A DNA stretch of 64,000 bases from Halichoerus grypus (lineage: Eukaryota > Chordata > Mammalia > Carnivora > Phocidae), in NCBI RefSeq assembly GCF_964656455.1, contig NC_135714.1:81737903-81801902 (forward strand), given 5' to 3'. Positions within the stretch are counted from its first letter, which is position 1, and each line of letters opens with the position of its first letter. The notes beneath the pieces were generated by a model, which was given only the letters and a program-made list of their open reading frames with translations, had not been told where the DNA came from and did not search any database. Both the position numbers and the translations under genes were made by a program. Shown in pieces: positions 23,861 to 35,271 of the stretch.

Positions 23861-24573
23861 AATGGGAGATTGATTTTTTTTTGAGTGCATGAATATTACT
23901 TGGGGAGCATGTACTCACATGAGCAAATCGCATTCCCTCAGCCTGTATCTCTTTCTTTCACCTCAGATTCCAGAGGAGCAGACAAGGCAGGGAGGTGAAA
24001 GATCTGGGCTCTTTCTGGCATCTAGGTCCTGCCCACCAAAGGCTTGCCAGTATGGGCCCTGATAAAAGGAAGCCACATCCAGGCCATGAGACAAGAAAAC
24101 ACAGTTTTGATCTCTCTAATGTATTGCTTATTGGTTTCAGTGTCCATCTCATGGAAATGAAATATTTATTTTTCTATTCTCCATTTAATTTTTGGTATTT
24201 AAAAAATTTGTTTATATAAGAACAGAACAGAAAAGACACCACTCCTTTTATTTTTTATGCAAATTTGACTACATTTGAGAGAGATTATCACTGGATTTCA
24301 CAGAGGAATAAAAATCTTAATTATTAGACTGAAATGTCCCCAAGCAAAATTTTCCTACGATCTCATTAAATATAACTTTTTAAAGTTCTAAACTCTAATT
24401 TAACTAGCCAAAGGCAATGTACTCATGTAAGTACAAAAGTTTAAGATATTCAGAAGAAGAGTAATGAAAAATACTAAAAAACCAAGCAATTCATCCAAAG
24501 CAGCAAGTAAAAACTAGTACTGTTAAAAATGTAATTATAAGCATAAATCCAGGGGAAAATATGCAGGGAATGT
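23861..24573. other. Unique DNA, nothing recognised
   Basis: AT-rich with small opposing frames near 23958-24219. No signal is supported. Confidence 0.4.
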
Positions 24574-24582
24574 TTAAGATAC

Positions 24583-24597
24583 ACTTTTTAAAAGATG

Positions 24598-24636
<39 letters not shown>

Positions 24637-24787
24637 TAACAAGAGGGGGGAGGGGCAGAGGGAGAGAGAGAGACTCTCAAGTAGACCATGGAGCCCAATG
24701 TGGAGCTCGATCTCACAACCCTGAGATCATGACTTGAGCCGAAACCAAGAGTCAGACGCTTAACCCACTGAGATACCCAGGTGCCCC
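24583..24787 (-). mobile_element. CAN-SINE with expanded (TTTA)n tail
   Basis: An antisense SINE whose tail is a pure TTTA run of about ten units (24599-24638). The head ends 'gatacccaggtgcccc'. The short flanking match 'taagataca'/'taagattca' is a possible TSD. Confidence 0.92.
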
Positions 24788-24796
24788 TAAGATTCA

Positions 24797-27142
24797 TCGT
24801 AGTGGTATGTATGTTAGCAGAGATAGTAAGGAAGGGCCCTGACAAAAGAAAGCAACATCTAAGACATGAGGCAAGCAAACTTGAGACATGCAGAGGAGAC
24901 ACCTAGAAACAGGAGGAAGAAACAAGACTCCATCAGAATGGAGACAAGGTCAAAAGCTGGAACTAAATGTTTTCCCTGCTTCTTTGGAGGAGAAAATAAG
25001 TGTGAGAGCCTAAAGTTGCATCTTTGGAGATGTTTATATAGATTTATACCTAGGGAAACTCTATGGTTCCTTTTGCATTGTATGGATACACTCTTTTTCA
25101 GCAGTCCTTAGGAAGTAGCCACAACATCTCAGTATGAAGATCCATCGTTGAGGTGGAACTTACTGACAATTTGAACCCAAATTTTTTGGCAGTGGGCAGA
25201 ACCAGGGGCAGCAGATTCACAAATGTAATTCATCTCACAATTAGAACGTACAATAAAAATGCAATTTCTTTATTGCATCCATAGTTAATTGGCCTTCCTC
25301 CAAAATCTCTATTTACTAATTAGCAAATAAAAATTTAAATGTCCTATGTAGTTTAAAGCTTTACCAGATATAGTAATTTAAGCAGTCCAATTGGGTAGTT
25401 TCCTGCTCTCCCTGCTTTGTTTCCTAAAGTGCACGGAGAAGGGGTGTGCTTTATGTGGTCTTGTGGAGGTGAAGAAGATTCAGGGTCTCCACACTAGATG
25501 TTCCTTGTTGACCTGATGTTGCTTGTCTGCTGTCATACACAGCTGAGGTTTGTGGCCAGTGTAACTGTCACTTGGGTTGGGCTCCTGCAGCCTTGGAGAT
25601 GAAGCTGGCTTAGCATCACCTAGACCCTTGCTAGAGCTAGTGTGATCTCTCAGGTCTGGTGGGAAATGGCATTTGGCCTTGACTTTGGGGGTCTTTTCTA
25701 CAGTTATTTCTACAGAGTCCTTTGTGATGAGTCTGCTAAGAAGCACCTCCCATTCCACTCACCTCAGAACTATTCTGTTACTTCTTCATGAGACCTCTGA
25801 GAACAAGCCATCTCTTACTTCTCTGATTCTTAACAGGGAGTGGGGACAATAGACTATTTCTGACCTAAGTTTGCCCTGGATGATATGACACTGTTCTTCC
25901 TATCTGGGACACACTTACACAGGCGGATCCGAGGACCCACATCAGGTCACGTTACTCTCTCACTTTTCCCTCTTTTTCTTCTTTCCACCATCACTGGGCC
26001 TGGAAGTGGAATGGTTTCCCTTTACTTCCCTTAGCTCTTGTTTTCCCTCTGGATTCTAAGCAAGTCTTATTTTACTGGAGGACAAGTTATCTTCTCCATA
26101 CTTTAGAAAGACTGTGGGACTGACTCCTCTTGGCTTGGTGACTAATTTGTCAAAAGAGGTCAGGATTCGGTTGTTTAGAAAATCAGCTCTCAAGACAAGA
26201 GCTGAATCTTCCTGCCTTATCTAGTCTGAGCATCAAGATTTACCCTGTTTCTTTGCACTTCTAATCACTAACCACACCTTCTCTCCCATCCAACAACAGA
26301 AAACCAAATGCTTTAGGAAATGTACTCAGGAAGAGTAGAAAGTATACTAATTTTTAAATTATTGCATTCATTACATAGTCCTGTACTCCTCGTCTCAAGT
26401 CCCATAGGAAGTTATTTCCATAAATTTATTTCAGTCTGAGTGTGCCTTAGGTCATAAAACAACAGCATGAGGTACTACCAAGGTGGATTTGATCATTCTT
26501 AGAGACAGATAATCATTTCAGATTGAAAGCACATTTCTTGGGAAAAATCCTGTGGCCCAACATCCTCTACCAAAAAAAAACAAAAACAAAACAAAGCAGA
26601 AAAGACTTTGCTGTGTATATACATAGACAAACAATACACCATAGATTTAAATTTTTAATCACTTAATTTAAAAGGGTTTTTTTGCTTGTTCTTTATTTGA
26701 TTGATGAAAAAAGAACATGGATACCACATTACATTTATAGCTCGGAGGATTGTAAGTAAGAAATAATCAATTTAAAAGTAATTTCATGATGCACTAATAT
26801 ATTAACTTATTCTGTTAGAACATTGTAAATTGTTTCCTCCTAATGTTAGCTAAATGATCTTTACACTTATCCTGGTATCTTTCAGGAATTTAATGCTCGC
26901 TCATCATTGGATTCTAAGTAATCACAGCACATTGACTAATATGGAGAATCATTGCTGTTTTTTTTGAGTGAAAAAGAAGTTTGGCTCATTCTTCTGAATG
27001 TAACTCAGAACATGATCTGAATTTCTTGACTTTTAAGCAAGTTTTTGAAATGAAATCAATCATATTTGTGTGAGCAATCTGTGATTTTAGATATTCGAGA
27101 AACAAACATGACTGTTGTTGAAATGCTGAAAGTTATACTCCT
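24797..27142. other. Unique DNA, nothing recognised
   Basis: 2.3 kb with short frames only; the 92-codon minus frame at 25480-25758 has no domain. An A-rich run 'aaaaaaaaacaaaaacaaaa' sits near 26573. Confidence 0.45.
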
Positions 27143-27157
27143 TAACATTGGACTTCT

Positions 27158-27353
27158 TTTTTTCTCTAAAGATTTTATTTATTTATTTGTCAGAGAGAAA
27201 GAGAGAGCACAAACAGGGGAAGCAGCAGAGGGAGAGGGAGAAACAGGCTCCCCGCTGAGCAGGGAGCCGGACGCTGGGCTGGGTCCCAGGACCCAGGTAT
27301 CATGACCGGAGCTGAAGGCAGACGCTTAACCGACTGAGCCACCCAGGCGTCCC
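27158..27353 (-). mobile_element. CAN-SINE
   Basis: A complete antisense element from the T-rich tail to 'gccacccaggcgtccc'. TSD taacattggacttct (27143-27157) and taacattggccttct (27354-27368) match at 14 of 15 bases. The 136-codon minus frame across it is read-through. Confidence 0.95.
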
Positions 27354-27599
27354 TAACATTGGCCTTCTGATTTAAAGTTTTTATTTCCAGTTGTAGGTAG
27401 TAATGCAATTCTTTGCATACATTTGTCACATTATGGGTACACATATTCGTATTTCTAATTTGAAAATAAATAAAGGAAACTTTATTTAAAATGGAGTTGG
27501 AAGCCCTGAAGGGGGCGCTCTCATGCATGTTCCATTCATTGCAGCCTGCCTGACCAGCAGCAAGAAGGAAGGGAAGAATTATTTCGGTAAGGGAAAACA

Positions 27600-27905
27600 T
27601 TGATCACATAGGAATTTTATCTCCTGCTTTTAAGAAAAGGAAGGAAGGTCCCTCCCTGCCCCAGCAACAAAGCACTAGCCACCGCTGGCAGCCAGTGAGA
27701 AACTGCGAGGACCTCAAACTTGTTCTTCTCCACTCAACTTTTGTTCAGAACAACCCTCCCCAATGTCTTCCTGAAACCTAATAAAAGCTGCCCTTCCCTT
27801 TGTCTCTTCAGACTTGCCTATGGTCTGCCATAGTTTGCTTGTCCCACATTGTGATCCCTCTGCTCTTCCCGAATAAACTCGTTTTTTAACTTAAATAAAA
27901 TTGCT
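27600..27905 (+). mobile_element. Possible retroviral-type solo LTR end
   Basis: The segment has the layout of an LTR R-U5 region: 'gaaacctaataaaagctgcc' (a poly-A signal), 'gtctcttcagacttgcctat', then a second AATAAA-bearing stretch 'cttcccgaataaactcg'. Upstream it is C-rich ('ccctccctgccccagcaaca'). I could not place the 5' end, find a TSD or name the family. No coding region accompanies it. Confidence 0.4.
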
Positions 27906-27951
27906 CTTTGCTCTGTTTAAAGTTAACACTAATATAATGTTTTCCATCTTT

Positions 27952-27959
27952 TGACGTCA
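27952..27959. promoter_or_regulatory. Perfect CRE-type palindrome
   Basis: TGACGTCA lies inside the 12-base palindrome TTTGACGTCAAA (27950-27961), about 50 bases beyond the LTR-like end. This is the full consensus for CREB/ATF dimers. Activity is unproven; one such site can arise by chance. Confidence 0.35.
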
Positions 27960-27969
27960 AATACACCAT

Positions 27970-28636
27970 TCTGTGAAAAGTTGTCTCTTCGTTATGAAAC
28001 TTCCAAGAAGTTTTTTTGGATTTGAAAACACACGTCTGGTGGTATTTACCCTGAACGCCAGCAATCTGCTGAAAAGTGAAACATCCTTAGAATCCCTTCT
28101 GTTTGAGTTGGAGAGGACGTAAATGATCATTTACACTTTGTAATATAAAGACCACACTCTCTTCTTGGGGAAGAGGAATGCAAAAGAAAGATTTCTATCT
28201 CCACTCAAACATCTGTTAACACCATCTTCTACAATCAGGGATATTTTACCTTTCTGATTCTACTTGCTTTAAATCTAACTTAACTTGAAAGCTATCTTTT
28301 ATTATATTTAGCTCTTTTGCCTAAAATTTTAACTTTTCTGTCATTGCTTTAGTTCCATTATTTTTTAAATGTATTTTTCATTGAGTGTACATCTTTCCTT
28401 TCATCATGTAAACAATTTGAGTTTACCAGGAAGCTTCCTTTGCAACAAACTGGTTTCACTGGATACATCCCTTTTTTTTCTTTCTCCAGAACCTACTCAC
28501 TAGTCAATAATTAGAATTTTACTCTCAGGTTGACATTATGACTCTTTTGTGTAAACACGAAGAGCAGGCTAAAATGGTTTGCCTGATTTCCACAAAGCAT
28601 ACTTACTATAGTTGTGTCTGGAAACACCTAGAAAAA
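27970..28636. other. Unique AT-rich DNA, nothing recognised
   Basis: No repeat family or gene is supported. Confidence 0.4.
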
Positions 28637-28640
28637 ATTT

Positions 28641-28800
28641 CTTCTTCTTCTTTTTCTTCTTCTTCTTCTTCTTCTTCTTCTTCTTCTTCTTCTTCTTCTT
28701 CTTCTTCTTCTTCTTCTTCTTCCTCTTTTTCTTCCTCTTCCTCCTCCTTCCCTCTTCCTCCTCCTCCTTCTTCTTCCTCTCCTTCTTCTTCTTTTTCTTG
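28641..28800. repeat. TTC/GAA triplet tract and polypyrimidine run
   Basis: An uninterrupted run of 23 TTC units (28654-28722) sits inside about 160 bases of almost pure pyrimidine on the + strand. Its right half is interrupted by CCT variants. All six-frame 'proteins' here (poly-Ser, poly-Phe, poly-Glu, poly-Lys) are read-through of the repeat. Confidence 0.98.
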
Positions 28801-30016
28801 ATCATTGGCATGATGCAATTATTAGGAGAAATTAAGTAGAAAGGTACAAGAATCCATGTTTAGTGTTCTGGCTACCAGATTCCAGAGATAACTTTCTTCG
28901 TACTTTTTCAGTGATGGTTGGAAATAGGCTAGCCTTATGAAACCCAACTTTTCCAAATACTCCTTTTGAAAATGATGTAAAAAATGCCTTATATACTCAG
29001 AGTTTTAAAATAATGATTAATCTCTGGTGGTAGCAATATGGGAAACTTTCATGTTCTTTCTGCCTCTCTGTAATTTTTCTCCCCCACCCCCTCAAAACAA
29101 ACAAATGAAAAATGATTATTTTTTTAAAAATTGAGTAGTCTCAATTCTACAAAAAAAACCAATGCATTCATTTCACATAATTGATGTAACACTGATGTTT
29201 ATCCTAATCTAATAGTCATTCTTTTGGTCTTGCTATCTTTCATTGTGGTTTCTTATTTCATAAATTCAGATACCGCATGAATTTCTCTTCCCTGAGAGGT
29301 TATACCCAAAGAATGCAAAAAAGAACCTGTGGACATGTTCATTCATTTGGCTGTTGGTCACCTGCTGTTATTGACACTTTTGAGGAAATTAAACCAAATT
29401 CAATTCAGATTGGTTATTTTCCCAAGGACTGGCAGGAGTTCTTCCTTAAACAGACTTACTCTGACATCCAAATACGGACATCAAATCATGTAGAGTCCAG
29501 TTTTGGTTAGCATTGCTGTGTAATCTGTAATGTCTCCATCTTGGATGTCCAAACCATGTTCTCAGGGTTGTTTAGGCATCCGATACATTCTAAATTGCTA
29601 GAAATGGACCAGAAAGGAGAGTCTGACAGTTTTTATTATTCCTTTTTCTTTCTACCTTTATGACTGGGAGACTGTCATCTTCCCTTTTGGGCTAGCAAGA
29701 GAGACCTTTCAGAATTAAAAGCATATTCCAGTGTTTCTTTTATTTGTACAGTTGCTCAGTGTCAGAACTGGATAGTTGTAGAGGAGGATGTGGCTCTATG
29801 GTCTTAGTAGAAATTAATATCTTCTGTAAGATGGCAGGGTCAGTAAATAAGTGACAGAGACCTGCCGATCATGAAGGCTCTGCCCAAGAGTCCAAGATTA
29901 TGATACTGCTCGACGGCGGTCAGATTATGCTCAGAAGAGTATCTTGAGACTTGAGCACATCCCTTTACAGAGACTCAACAATGCACCACACATTCATGCT
30001 GGACTACCCCAGCGGC
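28801..30016. other. Mostly unique DNA, possible old L1 scrap at 29010-29130
   Basis: 'aatgattaatctctggtggt' followed by 'ttctttctgcctctctgtaa' recalls an old L1 (L1ME-type) 3' UTR in sense orientation. The 77-codon frame at 29277-29510 has no recognisable domain. Confidence 0.35.
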
Positions 30017-30029
30017 AATGTAGCATTTT

Positions 30030-30235
30030 TTTTCTTTCTTTCTTTTTTTTTAAAGGTTTTATTTATTTATTTGACAGAGAGAGACACAGCGAGAGCAGGA
30101 ACACAAGCGGGGAGGAGAGGGAAAAGCAGGTTTCCCACAGAGCAAGGAGCCTGATGCAGGGCTCAATCCCAGGACCCTGGGATCATGACCTGAGCCGAAG
30201 GCAGATGCTTAACGACTGAGCCACCCAGGTGCCCC
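30030..30235 (-). mobile_element. CAN-SINE beside a MIR
   Basis: A complete antisense element. A perfect 13-bp TSD, aatgtagcatttt, flanks it (30017-30029 and 30236-30248). The frames at 29944-30219 run through it. Confidence 0.96.
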
Positions 30236-30248
30236 AATGTAGCATTTT

Positions 30249-30450
30249 CCTAATATCTACTTTGGTGCAGGCACCTTGATCAGTCTTCACCCATGTTATA
30301 TCATTAAGAGAGATAAATACTGTTATTACCATTTTTTATAGATTAGGAGACCAAAGCTCCGAGAGAGACTCTGCTTGATCAACGTCATATACCTACAGAG
30401 TAGATGCAAGATTGAAACCCTGGTTTTTCTGACTTTGATACTCCTGCTCC
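30249..30450 (-). mobile_element. MIR SINE, antisense
   Basis: 'aatactgttattaccatttt', 'tatagattaggagaccaaag' and 'acagagtagatgcaagattg' follow the antisense MIR order, ending 'ctgactttgatactcctgct'. Confidence 0.75.
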
Positions 30451-33035
30451 AAGGCCCATGGGGGACCACTCTTCACAGCACCCTGCCCAGTGAAAGGAAT
30501 CAGGGCACAGTGTATGAGAAAATGCTGAAAAAACTGTTGAGGGGTCTGTCAGGGAAGAGTGGAGGGAAAAGGAAACTTGTGGAAGGAATGGAAGCTGTCA
30601 TCAAGTATTTTAAGAACTGTAATGTGGAAGAGAGGTTAGATTCTTTTTTTTTTTTTTTTTAATGACTCCAAGGGAAATAAAAGGATTGTTGGTTGAAGAC
30701 ACTGAGCTGTAGATCAAAGAAAGATCTTAGTAACTCTCAGGGGTGTACAGAATAAGGTTGCTTTTGGAAGAAGCAAGATTCCTGTCTCTAGATGTGTTGC
30801 ATAATTGGCAGAGGTAGAGTGGGAAATGTGCATTAGATGTGTGGTGGGCTATCTTTAAAAATTCCTTTCAACAGTGAAATATGTGTATAAACACACTTTG
30901 TAGACTAGAGAACATTGATCTGGAAACTCATTCATTTTAATAGGCTCTGTACTTAGAGCTGTTTTTCAAGTAACAATGAGAGTAAACCACATACCTTGTT
31001 TCTTCAGTTTCCTGAATGTTCATAGCATGAACTTATAGGATGTTCTTCATGGGGGTTGGGGTCTGTGGTTGGAGAAACCAAAACGATCCCTCTTAAAATA
31101 AGTCTGTTACTCTGGTTTCACTTATTACATGCCCAAGTCCAGTATTTTTTTAGCTGCTAAATGGACAGAATGGCCAAAAAATGTGTTTACACTAAGAGAC
31201 CCACTCTGAATGCACGCTCTTCCTCCTTTCTGAGGTGGAAATAATCCATCACACTGGCAAAGGTGAAAAGAGTACATTCAAGCCTTTATTAGGCAGTAGC
31301 GACTTAGACCATTTCCTTTTAGCAACCAACTGCCTTGGGGATGCTCATTTTCAGCATTTCTCTAGTAAGGATTTCCTAATTCGGGTGCAATTTTGCTTTA
31401 GTTTATAGCGCATAAATTCAGAAGTTGTGTGAATTGCTTACTAGGCAACGTAGCAGTGTAATGAGTGATGGTGCTTGAAAACACTGACCATGTTGAACCT
31501 GAGAAGACAAAAGCAGGGCTTCCCACAAACTGATCTTGACTCAGCAGTGTTTACTCAAAATGATTACTTGAAACACAGTGATGGTCTCTTTCCCCTGGAA
31601 GCTCCCATGTTACTTCTTAATCATAGCTGAAGACAAATAATTAAAGATCCTGAAGCAGTTTCAGTTTCCAAACTGCCTGGAATATACATGGGGTAGTGAA
31701 AAATGTTCTGCAAAATGACCTCCCCTCAGAATCTGTGGGAAGGAACAGGGCAGCACAAAACCCCTCCCAGAACTGGGCGGATAGGACCATTGTCTATTTT
31801 ATAGTCTCCTTTATTATCTTGTCAATGTTTACTTTTTATTTTTATCAAAGGATTTATTATACACAATTTTAAAAGTCAAATGATAGTACAAGTTTCACTT
31901 TCTCTTCTCACCATCTCATTTTCCTTTCCCCAGGTACAATCATTTTCAACTCTGTCGGCTATTGCTTCTGGTAATTACTTAAATATTTCTATTTACACTA
32001 CTGCTTCATCCCATTTTATGTTTTAGATGTTACCTATTGACTGGAGATGGTGAAGATTTTGCTTTCTTATACCCCTCTTAACTCACAGACATCTTTGTTC
32101 TTCCTGAAAACTTGTAAAATAGCTTTATGGTTAAGTCCATCATCAGGGTCTTCATTATTTTGTCGTTGTAAATATTCACTGCTAACTGTACTTCTGTGCA
32201 AACTTTTATTTTTGCTATGAATATATTGCCCCCCCCCTTTTTTTTTTGCTCATCTTTCTTCAAGTTTCTGGGTAAGATTTCCTACTTCCTCTAATGGTTC
32301 TGTAAACTAACCTTCAATCCATTTCTATACACCTTCCTTTCTACTTAGCTATGGTCCTGGCACTCTGCTGTCATTCAAAGAGATCTCCTTCAGCATTACA
32401 GCTCCTGCTTCTTGGATTTCATGTCTTGACCTTTTGGACTTAATTTTTTGTTTTGGTGGAGCACAACCTCTAGCAATCTCCTAAAAAAAAAAAAAAAAAA
32501 AAGATACATAGAAGCAACATCTTTGGAGAATTTGGATGTGTGAAAACGTGTTTATTCTAGCCTAATGTTTGATTGATACTGATTTGGGTTTGAAAAAGTT
32601 GTGCTCCCTACAGGGGAGAACTCAAATGGTAAGAACCCATGGTCTCTGACAAAACTGTCCAATCTAGTTTGCATTTAGGAAGAGAGTGAGGGCAAATTCA
32701 GGGCCTCCTGGCAGCAGCTTCTCTGGATATCACCAGGACAAAGTGAATTCATTTTTATTACTTAGAGATAGTTGGCATTACTTGAAAAGATGTTGGTTTG
32801 TTATTATCTAGCTGGGTAATAGTGTTGCATATCCATTGGCAGGTAATTTTCCATCTATTATTAGAAGGAAATGGGTCACACTAGGCCATGGTATTGTGTG
32901 TGACCCAAATAGAATATGTACTCACACTTTTAGAAAAGAAATGCACAGATAGAAGTATTATGTGCTCTAATTCTGAGACTCTTCACCTGAAGTCTTCTAT
33001 AGATCATCCATGTGGTTCTTGAATTCCCTGAACTT
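30451..33035. other. Mostly unique DNA, possible old L1 scrap at 31850-32010
   Basis: T and A tracts occur at about 30643-30660 and 32482-32500. The stretch 'cacaattttaaaagtcaaat' to 'ccccaggtacaatcattttc' recalls an old antisense L1 3' UTR. No gene signal is seen. Confidence 0.35.
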
Positions 33036-33039
33036 GGGT

Positions 33040-33150
33040 GCAAATTTTATTTTGTGTTACTTACATAGTCTAAGCTTCAGTGACCTAATAATAAGGTGGA
33101 GATAATATTAATACCTCCTCATACGGTGGTTGTGATTTTTAATAGTTAAA
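33040..33150 (+). mobile_element. MIR SINE fragment
   Basis: 'aacttgggtgcaaattttat', 'gcttcagtgacctaataata' and 'taatacctcctcatacggtg' match the sense MIR core and 3' part. Confidence 0.5.
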
Positions 33151-33810
33151 GAGACCCAAGACCCACCAAAAAGTTGAGGACATTGAACTCTAATCCCTTC
33201 TTTCCTCCATTTAATAGATAGAAAAACAGATTCCATAAAGGTTAGATATCACGTTGGTGTGACAAGTGCTTCCCCCACAGCTGGGACACAGAGTTGGTTT
33301 TCTGACTACTTGACCGGGAGTCTTCCCACATGGGCTTCAGCCAAGGTTATAGTTGAGCCTTATCTATCAATTTTCCTCACCTACTTTCCAGGGGAAGGTC
33401 GAGGTGAAGGTTCTGTTTTTGAGATTCATGGCTCACAATCAAATGTGGCTGAAGGAGGCCCCTGAAACCAGAAATTGTCAAGAGAGCAGCATTTATTTTT
33501 GTCATTACTCATTCTTCTAGCTGGGCCATGAGAAACATGGGAATATGGATAAATCAATGTAGATGCAAAATCTTGATGGTATTACTTGGCTCAAGTGTAT
33601 GCTGGAGTCTCAAGACAATTACAACCATGTTGGCAAAAAGAAACATTCTGCTAAAGCATTTTTGACCAAGGAGACCAGTGTCTTTGTTTAATTGACCTCT
33701 TTTGGAAAATAAGTTCATGTAACTATATGGGAGTCAGCTAATTATTTGATATCCTGTGATCACAAAATATTAAATTTTGATTACCAATTACATATAATTT
33801 CTTATGTGTG
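33151..33810. other. Unique DNA, nothing recognised
   Basis: A weak antisense MIR-like patch may exist at 33215-33300. The 68-codon frame at 33259-33465 has no domain. Confidence 0.35.
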
Positions 33811-33814
33811 TATA

Positions 33815-34025
33815 TTGTTTCATTGTTTACAAAGTGCTTTCACATATTATTTTATTTAAGAACAGCATGGTACATTATCATTCCCCACATTTACAGATGA
33901 AAAACTGAGGACAGGGATTTGAAGAGATTTGCCTGAAGTCATTTTAGCTAATAAGATTTAGAACTGGAACAGGAACACTTGCCTTCTGATTCCAAATCTA
34001 GTTTTTTTTCCATCCTACCATGTGG
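33815..34025 (-). mobile_element. MIR SINE, antisense
   Basis: 'acaaagtgctttcacatatt', 'cattccccacatttacagat', 'gaaaaactgaggacagggat' and 'gatttgcctgaagtca' occur in antisense MIR order. Confidence 0.85.
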
Positions 34026-34774
34026 CCTCCTAATCACCATTAGTCATGCTACCTTTCGTACTCCAGTGATGGATACGTTTCAGAGGTAAGGGTGACATCG
34101 CAATGGGCATGCTGTCCTTGAGGGTTTGCAGCCATCCCCTGCATGAAGGAAACTGCTCTGCTAGCCTGCCAGACATGAACAGGCTGAGGGCATGTGGCCT
34201 CGGGGACTGGCCAGATACAGGATCCTAGGGAATTTGGACGAACGCAACCATTCACCAAGAGATCAACTTTACTTCTTCTATTTCAGGTAGGTGTTAATAG
34301 TAGGTAAGGGTACAAAATTCTATACAGAGAACATGAGGTAAGGGCTCCCACAAAGATTTATTAAGTGACTGTGCTCCTCGAAGGACCTAGCATAATGTAA
34401 TTCATGTCCAGTTTTATGTCAACTATATGGATCAATAAGGGTTTTCTTTAAAATGAAGGTGAGTCAAGATTTTCATTCCTTGGTTTTACTTGAGAGGTAA
34501 ATCACATAAAAATATACCTTATATAAATAATTGCTTTTCATTAACTTTATCTTTTTTTAATTTAAATTTTTATGAAAAGAAAATTTAAAAACCCTCAATT
34601 TTTTACTTTGTGAATAAATCTGCCATATGCCAGGACATGAGCTGATATTACTGATGAAGTGAGCACTTCTGACTTGCTTGAGATGGAGAGAAAAGTTTTA
34701 AATCTTTCTCCTGTTCTTGATTTAACACAGGTGGGGGATCTCATATGGCCATGTTCACGATGAGTGGCATTTTT
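34026..34774. other. Unique DNA, nothing recognised
   Basis: Becomes AT-rich after 34490. A 69-codon minus frame at 34049-34258 has no recognisable signature. Confidence 0.4.
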
Positions 34775-34792
34775 AAAAAAGAGTATGAATTG

Positions 34793-35032
34793 GGGGTGCC
34801 TGGGTGTCTCAGTTGGTTAAGCGTTGGACTCTTAGTTTTGACTGAGGTCAAGATTTCACAGTCCCGGGATTGAGCCCTGGGATTGAGCCTTGCAACTGGC
34901 TCCTGCTGAGCACTGAGTCAGCTTCAGATTCTCTCTCCCTCCCTCCTGCTCCCCACCCCTTGCTCCTCTCCAGCCCCCCTTGTTCTTTGTGTGCACATAC
35001 TCTCTCTCTCTCAAATAAATAAATAAAATCTA
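34793..35032 (+). mobile_element. CAN-SINE, older subtype, first of a nested pair
   Basis: Head GGGGTGCCTGGGTGTCTCAG with the older 'ggactcttagttttgact' body, a long CT-rich middle and an (AAAT)n tail. 'gggattgagcc' is repeated within it (34866-34888). The pair is bounded by TSD aaaaagagtatgaattg (34776-34792) and aaaaagagtatggattg (35255-35271). Confidence 0.93.
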
Positions 35033-35231
35033 GGGGTGCCTGAGTGGCTCAGTTGGTTGGGCGTCTGCTTTTGGCTCAGGTCATGATCCCAGGATCCCAG
35101 GATCAAGCCCCGTGTTGGACTCCCAGCTCAGTGGAGAGCCTGTTTCTCCCTCTCCCTCTGCCCCTCTTCCCCCACTTGTGCTCTCTCTCTCTCTCCCTCT
35201 TTCTCTCTCAAATAAATAAATAAAATCTTAA
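35033..35231 (+). mobile_element. CAN-SINE inserted into the tail of the previous SINE
   Basis: A second full element, same orientation, starts directly in the first one's tail. Its own TSD is tail sequence: aaataaataaataaaatct (35013-35031) and aaataaataagtaaaatct (35232-35250), 18 of 19 matching. It has the younger 'gcgtctgcttttggctcag' body, so it is the later event. Confidence 0.93.
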
Positions 35232-35271
35232 AAATAAATAAGTAAAATCTTAAGAAAAAGAGTATGGATTG

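Noticed and set aside
27190..27600. 136-codon minus-strand frame
   Set aside because: Most of it is the CAN-SINE at 27158-27353 read through, continuing into flanking DNA.
28538..28839. Frames encoding poly-Ser, poly-Phe, poly-Glu and poly-Lys proteins
   Set aside because: They are all translations of one TTC/GAA triplet repeat in different frames.
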